A stretch of 64,000 bases of DNA from Verrucomicrobiaceae bacterium E54 (lineage in GTDB: Bacteria > Verrucomicrobiota > Verrucomicrobiia > Verrucomicrobiales > Akkermansiaceae), in contig JAKZES010000013.1 in the NCBI GenBank assembly GCA_022548915.1, forward strand, positions 1 to 64,000, in the 5' to 3' direction. Positions 54,831-63,209 of the stretch are shown piece after piece. The translations under genes were made by a program, and so were the position numbers. Each line of letters begins with the position of its first letter. The stretch's first letter is position 1. The notes beneath the pieces are model-generated. The model made no database searches. It was not told where the DNA came from and was given only the letters and a program-made list of their open reading frames with translations.

Positions 54831-55478
54831 ATGAAGGCAAGCCTAACAAACATCCTTCCCTGCCTCCTGTTTCTCGTCGGTCCGCTCCAAGGCGAAGAAC
54901 CAGAATGGATCGACCTGTTCGACGGCAAGACCCTCGAGGGATGGTCCAAAACCGGTGGCGACGCCGTCTTCGAAGCCGCGGACGGCACGATCACCGGAAG
55001 CGGCGCAAAGAAGACGACCTTCCTCGTCACCAAGGAGGACTACGGCGACTTCGAACTGGTCTTCGAATACAAGCTCCACGACCTCGATCTCAATTCCGGC
55101 GTGCAGTTCCGCTCCGAACGCACTCCGAGCCGCGAGCGGGTCAACACCCTTAAGGGCCCCCAGATCGAACTCACCAAGTCACCCGGCCGGTCCGGCCTGA
55201 TCTTCCGACAGGGCGGCGGCGCGTGGATCACCCCCGAAGACAAACTGGTTAGAAACAATGCCGCGAAGAACGGCGAGTGGAACACCGTGAAACTCCGGGT
55301 TGAAGGTCCCCGGATCCAGACGTGGATCAATGGAATCCTCATAAACGACTCGGTGAGCGAGGAGGATCACAAACGGTATCCGAGCGGTGCCATCGGACTC
55401 CAGGTCCACGGCATCCGGGACTACGACGGCACCCCGCGTCGGGTCTCGTGGCGCGGAATCCGGCTCAAGAAGCTTTAG
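54831..55478 (+). CDS. DUF1080-family exported protein (3-keto-disaccharide hydrolase-like)
   Basis: A 215-residue protein with a signal peptide (NILPCLLFLVGPLQGEE) and one concanavalin/LamG-like beta-sandwich. DUF1080 landmarks are WIDLFDGKTLEGWSKTGGDA, FELVFEYKLHDLDLNSGVQF, GPQIELTK and GEWNTVKLRVEGPRIQTWIN with GAIGLQVHG. Some DUF1080 proteins cleave 3-keto-disaccharides produced by Gfo/Idh/MocA dehydrogenases. The immediate upstream gene is such an oxidoreductase, so a two-step 3-keto-glycoside route in the periplasm is plausible. Activity has not been shown for this subgroup. Confidence 0.9.
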   Translation: MKASLTNILPCLLFLVGPLQGEEPEWIDLFDGKTLEGWSKTGGDAVFEAADGTITGSGAKKTTFLVTKEDYGDFELVFEYKLHDLDLNSGVQFRSERTPSRERVNTLKGPQIELTKSPGRSGLIFRQGGGAWITPEDKLVRNNAAKNGEWNTVKLRVEGPRIQTWINGILINDSVSEEDHKRYPSGAIGLQVHGIRDYDGTPRRVSWRGIRLKKL

Positions 55479-55531
55479 CAGCCGACTCAACCCGGGCTTG
55501 CCCGATCCATCTCAACTTTCGTCCGACCGTC

Positions 55532-58168
55532 TCAGGGATGGACGATCTCGACCTTGAGTTCCTGGTCCGTCTCAAGGACCACCGGCTCTTGAAGGCGGAG
55601 GGTCAACGACTCGCCATCGCTGTCAGACACGGTGCCAAGCTTTCGTCCGCCGAGATTCACCTCCGCGCGGTGGGGCCCGGGTTTTCCCGTGACGAACGAG
55701 AGGGTTACGAGGCGGAGTTTGCCGGATTTCAGCTCCAGAGTGGCCTCCTGTGAGCCATCGACCCGCCGCTGGGTGAAAGTCCCCCAGCCTTCCGCAGTGA
55801 TGAAGGGGGCGCGGAAATCTTCTGGAGTGATCTTGGGCGCGAAGCCGAGATGGCCTTTCGGCCCATGGTGCTCGAATCCGCAAAGGCTCACGAACACCCC
55901 GTGGCTGGCCATCGAGCGGGCGTAGTGGTCGCTGCACTCGATCTCGTTGTAGGGGTTGCGCCTGGAGGGATGGTAGCGGTCGTGGACCGCGCGTGTCACT
56001 GCCAGGCCTTCCTGCACGAGCCCCTCGGCGATCATGTGCCAGGCGGCCTGGTATTCGAAGCCGTTCATGCACTCATTGAAGTAGCCGGCGAAGCCGTGCC
56101 TCGGATTGCCGCCGCGGGCCTCACGCTCACCACCCTTGGGAAAAGTACACATGATCAGGCCGGCTTCGCCCGGCATCGCGTACCAACGTCCGCCCTTGTA
56201 CTGCCTGCGGTAGGGTCCGACATCGGGCGTGAAATTGTAGCGCCAGAGTGATTTCAGTGCGGTTTGCGTCTTGTCGGCGGGCAGGACGCGGTCCAACCCG
56301 AGTTGGTGCGCCCAGCCCTGGCCCATCACCTGGTCGATGTGACAACCAATGCCGGCGCCGATCGCCTTCGGATGCTCGGGATCGCGCCTGTGGTAAAAAT
56401 ACTCCCCGTCAAAAAGGTTCTCGCTGATCCACTGCATCCCACTCTCCACGAGTCGATCACACCTCTGCGCAAAGTCCTCGTCGTCCATCTCCCGGGCCAT
56501 GACCGCTGCCGCCCGCAGCGCGGCCAGGTAGAGCGAGCTCAACCAGGAAACCGGGCCATACCAAACGGCATCGAGCGTGTTGTGCTGGGCTCCTTCGAGG
56601 ACGCCGTTGCCATCGCTGTCTTCACGAATGAGAAACTCCACCGACTGTTTCACGCGAGGCCAGAGCCTCTTCAGAAAAGCGCTGTCTGCGGACATGCAGT
56701 GTTCCCGGTAGACGCGCAGGATGGTGCCGCACTGACCATCGGTGGCGGCCTGGTCCCACTTCGGTTTTCCTCCCTCGGCCCTGAAGAAGATCGCACCGTC
56801 CCGCTGGAAGGCGCGATCAGGGTTGTAGTCCACGTGCTCGCGGGTGATGCGTTCCAGTTCAGGAAAGACCCGTCCAACGGACTGGGCGTAGTGCCAGACG
56901 TGCGTGCAGGTTCCGGGGCAACAGTTGACACCTTCCCAGCCCCAAAAGCGTCCGTTGGCGAACCTCAGGCAGGTGCTGGTCGCAAGTGTCGAGGTGTTGA
57001 CGAAAACCCGGTCGAGCAGCCAGTGCGGCAGCGTCGAGTCATACCAGGTGTCGTGCCAGAGACGTGTCCGCGCGTAAGCCTGCTGGAACCCGGCGGCGTG
57101 GTGGTCCATGACCGACAGGCTGGATTCGAATCGCTCCGCGTAGTAGTGACCGCTGTCACCCACGCGCGCAAACGGGGAAGGCGCGTTCGGAAATCGCCAG
57201 GCGACCCCAAAGCTCACCGTGGCCTCCGCCCCGGGCTCCAGTGTCAGGGTTCTCCCGACGATGCCCTTGGGGCGATCATCGGCCGGGCCACGCGCCGTTT
57301 CAGGCCCCGCGTCGAAGCGTGCCTCCTTAGAGATCCGCGCCGATGAAAAGCGATTCCCCTCGATGCCCAGCACGGCGAGGGTCATGTCTCCAAAGTCGGC
57401 GGCTTTCCGCTTCGACTTTTCCGCCGTGCAATGCAGACAGAGGGAATTCCCGCGTTTGGCAACGCGATTGACGAAATCCGCCCCGCTGCCCTTGCCGGAA
57501 TTCATCAGGACCGGGTTGGTCAGGGCTCCCGCGATCGATACCTCCAGTGAATCTTTTGAACTATTGCGCACCGTGTAGCGCATCACCGTGAGCGGCAGCG
57601 ACGAGGCGTCGACATCCAGCGGCACGAAGGGCGAGAAGGCCTCCAGCGACACCTTCACCGGAAGTTCCTCGTCGCGAAACTCCACAAAGCCGATCGGGTA
57701 GGCGCCACGGAAGCGCACCTTCGGGAAGCCCGTCCCATCGAGAGTCCGCACCGTCTCCTTTCCTCCGGCCTTGATCCGCATGCTGAACCCGAGGTCCACC
57801 GCCGAGGTGACCGGCATCGGCTTGGCGTAATGGGGACCCTGGGTCCGGTTTTTCGGGGCAACATCGCGATTGAAGATATCCCAGTGCCAGAGGCGCCCAT
57901 CCCCGGAAAGATAGACCTGACCGCAGCAGATCCCGCCCACCGGCATCCCGATGTGCTTCAATTCCTCGCCGCTGAACCACTCAGGCTCGCCCCGCTCGGT
58001 CAACGAGCGAATCCACTCCGCGCTCAGCTTCTTGTCCTCGGGGACGAGCTTGATGAAATCGCCCCCCGTAAACGGGCCCGCCATCGCAGGCTGGAAGCGT
58101 CCGAGAAGGCTCCCGGTGGCGGAGAGGGTCCCGAGGCGAAGGATGCTGCGGCGAGTGATTTGGTTCAT
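55532..58168 (-). CDS. Tat-exported GH116/DUF608-like glycosidase
   Basis: An 878-residue protein. The start at 58168 gives a Tat signal (ITRRSILRLGTLSATGSLLG). The N-terminal beta-sandwich (GMPVGGICCGQVYLSGDGRL, WHWDIF) and the C-terminal alpha/alpha barrel (FWGWEGVNCCPGTCTHVWHY, then GVLEGAQHNTLDAVWYGPVS and WLSSLYLAALRAA) are those of GH116, the group including GBA2 beta-glucosidases. An extra C-terminal segment of beta strands follows. The gene converges with the DUF1080 gene, 53 bp away. It acts on beta-linked glucose or xylose by family; the actual substrate is unknown. Confidence 0.88.
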   Translation of the reverse strand: MNQITRRSILRLGTLSATGSLLGRFQPAMAGPFTGGDFIKLVPEDKKLSAEWIRSLTERGEPEWFSGEELKHIGMPVGGICCGQVYLSGDGRLWHWDIFNRDVAPKNRTQGPHYAKPMPVTSAVDLGFSMRIKAGGKETVRTLDGTGFPKVRFRGAYPIGFVEFRDEELPVKVSLEAFSPFVPLDVDASSLPLTVMRYTVRNSSKDSLEVSIAGALTNPVLMNSGKGSGADFVNRVAKRGNSLCLHCTAEKSKRKAADFGDMTLAVLGIEGNRFSSARISKEARFDAGPETARGPADDRPKGIVGRTLTLEPGAEATVSFGVAWRFPNAPSPFARVGDSGHYYAERFESSLSVMDHHAAGFQQAYARTRLWHDTWYDSTLPHWLLDRVFVNTSTLATSTCLRFANGRFWGWEGVNCCPGTCTHVWHYAQSVGRVFPELERITREHVDYNPDRAFQRDGAIFFRAEGGKPKWDQAATDGQCGTILRVYREHCMSADSAFLKRLWPRVKQSVEFLIREDSDGNGVLEGAQHNTLDAVWYGPVSWLSSLYLAALRAAAVMAREMDDEDFAQRCDRLVESGMQWISENLFDGEYFYHRRDPEHPKAIGAGIGCHIDQVMGQGWAHQLGLDRVLPADKTQTALKSLWRYNFTPDVGPYRRQYKGGRWYAMPGEAGLIMCTFPKGGEREARGGNPRHGFAGYFNECMNGFEYQAAWHMIAEGLVQEGLAVTRAVHDRYHPSRRNPYNEIECSDHYARSMASHGVFVSLCGFEHHGPKGHLGFAPKITPEDFRAPFITAEGWGTFTQRRVDGSQEATLELKSGKLRLVTLSFVTGKPGPHRAEVNLGGRKLGTVSDSDGESLTLRLQEPVVLETDQELKVEIVHP

Positions 58169-58328
58169 GAATGGAGCTTGGTCTCCGCTGTTCGCGGAGT
58201 CATTTTCGGGATGATTCGATTCTCGTGGAGTGAGGGTGGCTTGGGCCTGCTTGATTACCAATCGCACACAGACCTTTCGCCACGGGTAACTGACAAACCT
58301 GCGCTTGGCACGCTCTGACGAGAATGAC

Positions 58329-61300
58329 TCAGGGGCTGGGATTCTCGACGCCCTGTAGGCGACCGAAGAGCTTTCCGTCGGAGGCCTCGTTCGAGCTGAT
58401 GGTCGCCGTGACCTTGTTGAGCGGCGCAGCGGACACTGTGTCTACCACGAAGGTCACGCCGTTGTCGGAGGCGGGATCGTCGGTATCCGGCACCTGGTCC
58501 ATTGTCGCCAACCATGGGTCCGAGATTCCGAGGTCGCTGCTGTGCTCGACCCTGAGTTGCGCGCCACCGCGATCGGAAACGGGCAGGCAGTTGAAGGTGA
58601 TCGCCAAACCGCTGCCACTCGCGGTAGCGGTGGGCAGCAGACCGGTGGCGTCAGTATCCGGAGTCGCTGCGCCGAGCAGGAAGGCGATGCCGTCGGCCAC
58701 GCCATCACCGTTGGCGTCCCCTGCGAAGGTCTGGCCTTCGGTCGCCCATGCTTCGAAGGCCGAGGCGGTAGCGGTCGACGTGGCGGTGATATGGATCGCA
58801 TTGAGCGCCATGGCTTGAGCGTCGCTCAGGGTGATGGTCAGGTTGCCGCTTCCATCCGTGTTGAGGTTCTCGAATACGGAGGGAACCAGGATGGGCCTGG
58901 AATAGAACGGGCTGACCAATACAGCATCGCTGTTGGTGTAGGGCGGCGGATCGTTGTTGATGTAGGGCCGGAAGGACGCGTAGGTGCGCAGTTCGGAGAG
59001 CCCGCCCGCCGCGATGGTGAGATCCGTCAAGCCGGTGCCCACCGACGGCATGGCGATGACCTGCACGTCGTAGTCGTAGGCGTCGTTCAGACCGGACACC
59101 ACGACTTGAATCGTGCCGGGGTTGCCCCAGACGCCGTCATTGGCTGAGAGATCGGAAAACGGGGTCTTCAGGTAGTTCCCGTAATCCGCCTCACCAAACC
59201 CGAGATCCGCATCCGTCATTTCACCCCCCGAAGCTCCGGTGGTCTGAATCGACACCCCCGGAAGCACGCTGCCGTTCCGGCTGTCGTAGACTGTGGCGGT
59301 GGTGCCATCGCCGTTAATGATCGTCCAATTCGTTTCCATGCCACTTCCAGCGGTGCTGCCTCCGTCGCTGAAATCGATACCGATCTCATGAATGGTCGCC
59401 CTGAGCTGCCCCGGGTCGATCATCGCGGGGATCGACCAGAAGGTTCCACCGGCATCGGTGAAGATGAAGCGGAAGACATACTCCTCGAAGGGATCGAGGC
59501 CCGTGATCCCGTGTTCGATGGGATCGCCGGAGGTCTTGGCACCCAGATTGGCGCTCCCGCCTCCCGCGGCGGCGGCCCAGACTCCGGCCGCTTGATGGCC
59601 CTGGTCCTCATAGGCCCAGACCACTTCGACCAAAGTGTAGTCGCCGGGTTCATCGTAGCTCACCATCGCAGAGTCGATTCCGGTCCGAACGTGGCCGGGC
59701 AGCCCGGTGAGCGGCTCATCCACGTAGGGCTGGGTGGTGGTGCTGTTGTTGTAGGCCGCAATGTCGGGGCGTGGACTGTTGCCATCAAAGAAACGGGCGC
59801 CGGAGCCGATCCTGTCCTTGTCTCCCAGTTCCGCACGGGCCACCTCGACCTGTTCCAGAAGCCGCTTCACGACCTCGGGGTGCCGGGGAGCCACGTTGGT
59901 GGTCTCCTCGGGGTCATCGTCGAGATCGTAGAGCTCCAGCTCATCCACCCGATCCTGCCACCTGTTCCAGAAGGACATCCAGTTGCTGTCAGGATTGTCC
60001 CTCCGCGGTAGGACCAGCTTCCAGCGGGTGTCGCGGATGGCCGCCAACTGGGTGTAGCAGTAATAGTAGTAGTATTCGTGCGGACTGACCGTGTCGGTGC
60101 CCTCGATCAGCGGGCGGATATTCCGACCGTCAATTTCAAGACCGGCAGGAATCTCCACGCCCGCATAGTCCATGAAGGTGGGGAACAAATCCATCAGCGT
60201 GACGATCTCATCGGAGACGACTCCGGAGGTGATCGTGCCGGGCCAGCGGACGATGTAAGGCACGCGGGGCCCTCCCTCCAGCGAGCGCATCTTGGAACCC
60301 CGGAGCGGGAAGGCGCTCCCGTAGTAGCCTTCGAGGTCATTGCCTGCAGTCGGTGGACTCTGTGTCCATGGCCCGTTGTCCGAGCTGAAGATGACAAAGG
60401 TGTTGTCGGCGATTCCCAGCTCATCGAGCTTGTCGAGCACCTCGCCCATGCTCCAGTCGAGCTCTTCGATCACTGCGGTATAGACGTCCAGGCCGCGGGC
60501 CGCGGCGCTGTCGCGGAAGCTTTGGCGGGCACCGAGCGACACATGCGGCATGTTGTGAGCCAGGGTGAGGAAGAAGGGCTGTCCCGCATTGTGCGCATCG
60601 GTGATGAAATCATTCGCCTCCTCGGTGTAGTTGAGAATCATCTGGTCCGCCTCGGCCTGATCCAGATCGTTATCGACGACGGTGGTTCCCGAGCTGTCGG
60701 CTCGAAGGAGTGAGGTGTTGACGTTGCCGGTATCCACAGCTCTCAGGCCGTTGTGTGAGGGCGTGCCATAAAAGTAGTCAAATCCCTGGTCGATCGGCCC
60801 CCTTCCCGCCCTGAAACTGGTCGCGGCGGTGCCCTCTCCCGAATTGTGCCATTTGCCGATCAGCGCCGAGGTATACCCCGCGGTCTTGAGGAGTTCGGGG
60901 ATGAAGATTTCATTCGGATGCGGTTCAGTATGGTAATTCTTTCGGTTCGATGGCTCGGCAATCCGGATCGGATACGAACCGGTATACAAGCCCGCGCGGC
61001 AGGGTCCGCAGACCGGCGAGGGAACGTAGCCGCTGGTGAAGCGGATGCCCTCGGCCGCGAGTTGGTCGATCTCCGGCGTCAGGATGTGCGGCGAGCCATA
61101 GCAGCCCAGGTCGTTGTAGCCCTGGTCATCGGTCAGGAAGAGGATGAAATTCGGACCGATGTCCGCAACCTCGATCGAGACGGTGGCCGGATCACTCGTC
61201 GACTGGCCGTCGCTGACGGTGAAGGTGAAGCTGTCGGGACCGATGTAGCCGCCCGACGGGGTGTAGGTCAGGTCGGGAGCCGTGCCGCTCAGGCTGCCGT

Positions 61301-62102
61301 GGGATGGCTGCGATGCCACGTTGTAGGTCAGATTGCTGCCAATCCCCGTCAGCGTGATATCTACGGGGGTATCCGGCCGGGTGTTGACGGTTTGCGCGAG
61401 GGCAACAGGCGCAGACGGCGAGAGCGGATCGAAGGTCAAGGCTCCAAGGGTGGTGCTACGTACCCCGCCAGACGTGCCCCACACCTGCACCTCATCGCCG
61501 CCGCTCAGGCCGCTGATCTGAAAGGAGTGCCAATCCGGTTGGTTGTTGCTGCTCAATGAACTGACCGAGGCGAGGACGGACGTGCCATCCGATGCCCGGA
61601 GTTCGTAGCCGGCGACGGTAAAATCACCGTTCAGGTTGTCGTGCATCAGGGTCATGATCAAATCGGATGGCACGGTGGCACCGAAGGTGACCGTGGCAAT
61701 CCTCGTTGGTCCCGCACCTTGCCCCGCCGTCGTCCCGCTGAGGATCGTCGTGGGAGTTCCATCCACCGGATTGTCGATGAAGGCATAGGCGTACTGGACC
61801 TCGGATGGGGCATTCCGTGTCACGGTGATGTAGCCCGGCAGCAAGGCCAGGGCGCCGTTGGCAGCGTCCGGCGGGGTGGTGTTTTCTCCGGCTGCGCCGA
61901 AGAGGTGATAGCCCACCGTGCCGAAAACATCATCACCACCGGGATCGAAGAGCTTGTCGACAGTCGAGGTCCGCCATCCGGTCATGTCGGCTTGCGTGCC
62001 GAGGTAGGTGGCGGTGGTTTGGGCGAAGCCGAGTGATGGCAGGAGTGCGAATGCGCAGAGCCCCAACAGGGTTCCGACCGCTTTTTGACTTGGGTTGTTC
62101 AT
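58329..62102 (-). CDS. Giant multidomain sulfatase with C-G-P-C-R motif
   Basis: A 1,257-residue exported protein (signal LLGLCAFALLPSLGFAQ). In order: a beta-rich N-terminal region (about 30-230, including LRASDGTSVLASVSSLSSNN); a cadherin/Big-like module (about 235-312, YTPSGGYIGPDSFTFTVSDG); a sulfatase domain from FILFLTDDQGYNDLGCYGSP with maturation motif C365-G-P-C-R369 then AGLYTGSYPIR and FVIFSSDNGPW. Then come a 220-residue module from HEIGIDFSDGGSTAGSGMET resembling the neighbouring surface proteins, and a terminal 'NGDGVADGIAFLLGA' module shared with the gene at 63210. The fourth motif residue, Cys, is unusual. The 160-bp gap to the GH116 gene holds no recognised site. Confidence 0.87.
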   Translation of the reverse strand: MNNPSQKAVGTLLGLCAFALLPSLGFAQTTATYLGTQADMTGWRTSTVDKLFDPGGDDVFGTVGYHLFGAAGENTTPPDAANGALALLPGYITVTRNAPSEVQYAYAFIDNPVDGTPTTILSGTTAGQGAGPTRIATVTFGATVPSDLIMTLMHDNLNGDFTVAGYELRASDGTSVLASVSSLSSNNQPDWHSFQISGLSGGDEVQVWGTSGGVRSTTLGALTFDPLSPSAPVALAQTVNTRPDTPVDITLTGIGSNLTYNVASQPSHGSLSGTAPDLTYTPSGGYIGPDSFTFTVSDGQSTSDPATVSIEVADIGPNFILFLTDDQGYNDLGCYGSPHILTPEIDQLAAEGIRFTSGYVPSPVCGPCRAGLYTGSYPIRIAEPSNRKNYHTEPHPNEIFIPELLKTAGYTSALIGKWHNSGEGTAATSFRAGRGPIDQGFDYFYGTPSHNGLRAVDTGNVNTSLLRADSSGTTVVDNDLDQAEADQMILNYTEEANDFITDAHNAGQPFFLTLAHNMPHVSLGARQSFRDSAAARGLDVYTAVIEELDWSMGEVLDKLDELGIADNTFVIFSSDNGPWTQSPPTAGNDLEGYYGSAFPLRGSKMRSLEGGPRVPYIVRWPGTITSGVVSDEIVTLMDLFPTFMDYAGVEIPAGLEIDGRNIRPLIEGTDTVSPHEYYYYYCYTQLAAIRDTRWKLVLPRRDNPDSNWMSFWNRWQDRVDELELYDLDDDPEETTNVAPRHPEVVKRLLEQVEVARAELGDKDRIGSGARFFDGNSPRPDIAAYNNSTTTQPYVDEPLTGLPGHVRTGIDSAMVSYDEPGDYTLVEVVWAYEDQGHQAAGVWAAAAGGGSANLGAKTSGDPIEHGITGLDPFEEYVFRFIFTDAGGTFWSIPAMIDPGQLRATIHEIGIDFSDGGSTAGSGMETNWTIINGDGTTATVYDSRNGSVLPGVSIQTTGASGGEMTDADLGFGEADYGNYLKTPFSDLSANDGVWGNPGTIQVVVSGLNDAYDYDVQVIAMPSVGTGLTDLTIAAGGLSELRTYASFRPYINNDPPPYTNSDAVLVSPFYSRPILVPSVFENLNTDGSGNLTITLSDAQAMALNAIHITATSTATASAFEAWATEGQTFAGDANGDGVADGIAFLLGAATPDTDATGLLPTATASGSGLAITFNCLPVSDRGGAQLRVEHSSDLGISDPWLATMDQVPDTDDPASDNGVTFVVDTVSAAPLNKVTATISSNEASDGKLFGRLQGVENPSP

Positions 62103-62433
62103 TCGAGTTAGAGGGTGATGGCGAAGTGTGTTGATGATGGTTCCCGATGTTGTTCTGGGATGAAGAAAGGCCCCAAAGACGCCCGCCTCGGCTTGCGGGC
62201 TGTCGACGGGCATGGAATCGGGCTCAGTAACGTCAGCATTACGGCGCCGGCATTACTGTGGAGCCCTTGGGTCAGGTCCACAGGCAATGGAGAAACAAGA
62301 GTCATCGAAAAGGGGGGACGTTTCGCCAGACGCAAGGGAGGGACCAGACGAAGCAATGGCAAGGCCTGTTAAATGGGAGGGTCGCCCAGACAAGCTGAGC
62401 AACCCTCGCCAAGAGAAGTGCTGTTTGTGCGGA
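62103..62433. other. Intergenic region upstream of the giant sulfatase gene
   Basis: A 331-bp gap containing a TGGGTCAGGTC motif (62268-62278) and an imperfect CAGTAA...TTACTG palindrome (62225-62258). No protein family was recognised in any frame; it should contain the sulfatase promoter and the end of the PEP-CTERM transcript. Confidence 0.45.
62268..62278. repeat. TGGGTCAGGTC motif, copy 3
   Basis: Third identical copy of the 11-mer, in non-coding sequence about 165 bp upstream of the giant sulfatase start. Confidence 0.4.
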
Positions 62434-63144
62434 TTAGCTGCGACGACGACGGAGGAGAGCCAGCACCCCAAACGCACCAAGTAGAGCCGCGGAAGGCTCG
62501 GGCACGGCGGTCAGTTGGAGGGCGGAGACGACTGCGAGGTCGGGTGTGTTGTTTGAAGGGCCGCCGTTGCCGTCGAGTGTGATCACCAGATTTCCTGATC
62601 CATCCGTGGACAGGCCGGTAAATGAGACATACGCGCCACTCCCGGAGTCGTGGGTGTTCGTCAAGGATTGGCCGTCGACTGTGTAAGTCGTGTCGGTGAA
62701 GGTGGTGGTATTGACAAAGCCATGACCGATAATCAAGTCATAGGTAAACGCATCATTCAGCCCGGTGAAGGTCAGCGCAAATACGTCAGTATTGTTCCTT
62801 CCGATCCAGTCAGTTAGGTTCGAGTCATTAAAGGCACTGTTCTGACCCGGCAGGTCGGTTAGATCCGCAGAGTCGGTATTTGACCAAGCAGCGTTCTCCC
62901 AAGTGAACCCGACAACGTCTATTGTGGTTCCCGAGGTGTCGATTAGAGTCCCTGCGGTAATGCTGCCATCGGTGCCAGGAGCGCCACCGAAGGCAGTAGT
63001 GGCCGTGCCATTAAAGTTGTTGGTCGGAGCCGTCGGCCCGAAGTCGATACCGATCTCGGTACCGACCGCCAGCGTGGCGGCCTGCGCGGGGACGGCGAGC
63101 GCACCGAGCGCCAGCAGCGTTTGTGTCAGTCTGTTCATTTTCAT
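62434..63144 (-). CDS. PEP-CTERM surface/exported protein
   Basis: A 236-residue protein with a signal peptide (LTQTLLALGALAVPAQAAT) and a beta-sandwich-like body (VGTEIGIDFGPTAPTNNFNG, ALTFTGLNDAFTYDLIIGHG, GLSTDGSGNLVITLDGNGG). It ends in a PEP-CTERM tail V-P-E-P-S followed by AALLGAFGVLALLRRRRS: motif, hydrophobic helix and basic end. Such tails are processed by exosortase, which is not in this window. PEP-CTERM proteins are usually associated with exopolysaccharide. The start is ATG 63144 or 63138. The neighbouring gene encodes a paralog of the body with another C-terminus. Confidence 0.9.
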   Translation of the reverse strand: MKMNRLTQTLLALGALAVPAQAATLAVGTEIGIDFGPTAPTNNFNGTATTAFGGAPGTDGSITAGTLIDTSGTTIDVVGFTWENAAWSNTDSADLTDLPGQNSAFNDSNLTDWIGRNNTDVFALTFTGLNDAFTYDLIIGHGFVNTTTFTDTTYTVDGQSLTNTHDSGSGAYVSFTGLSTDGSGNLVITLDGNGGPSNNTPDLAVVSALQLTAVPEPSAALLGAFGVLALLRRRRS

Positions 63145-63209
63145 TTTGGTTGTTGGGTTCGTTGTGATGGATTGGGTGAGTCGTTTTGATTCCGTGGATG
63201 AGCCGTGGG

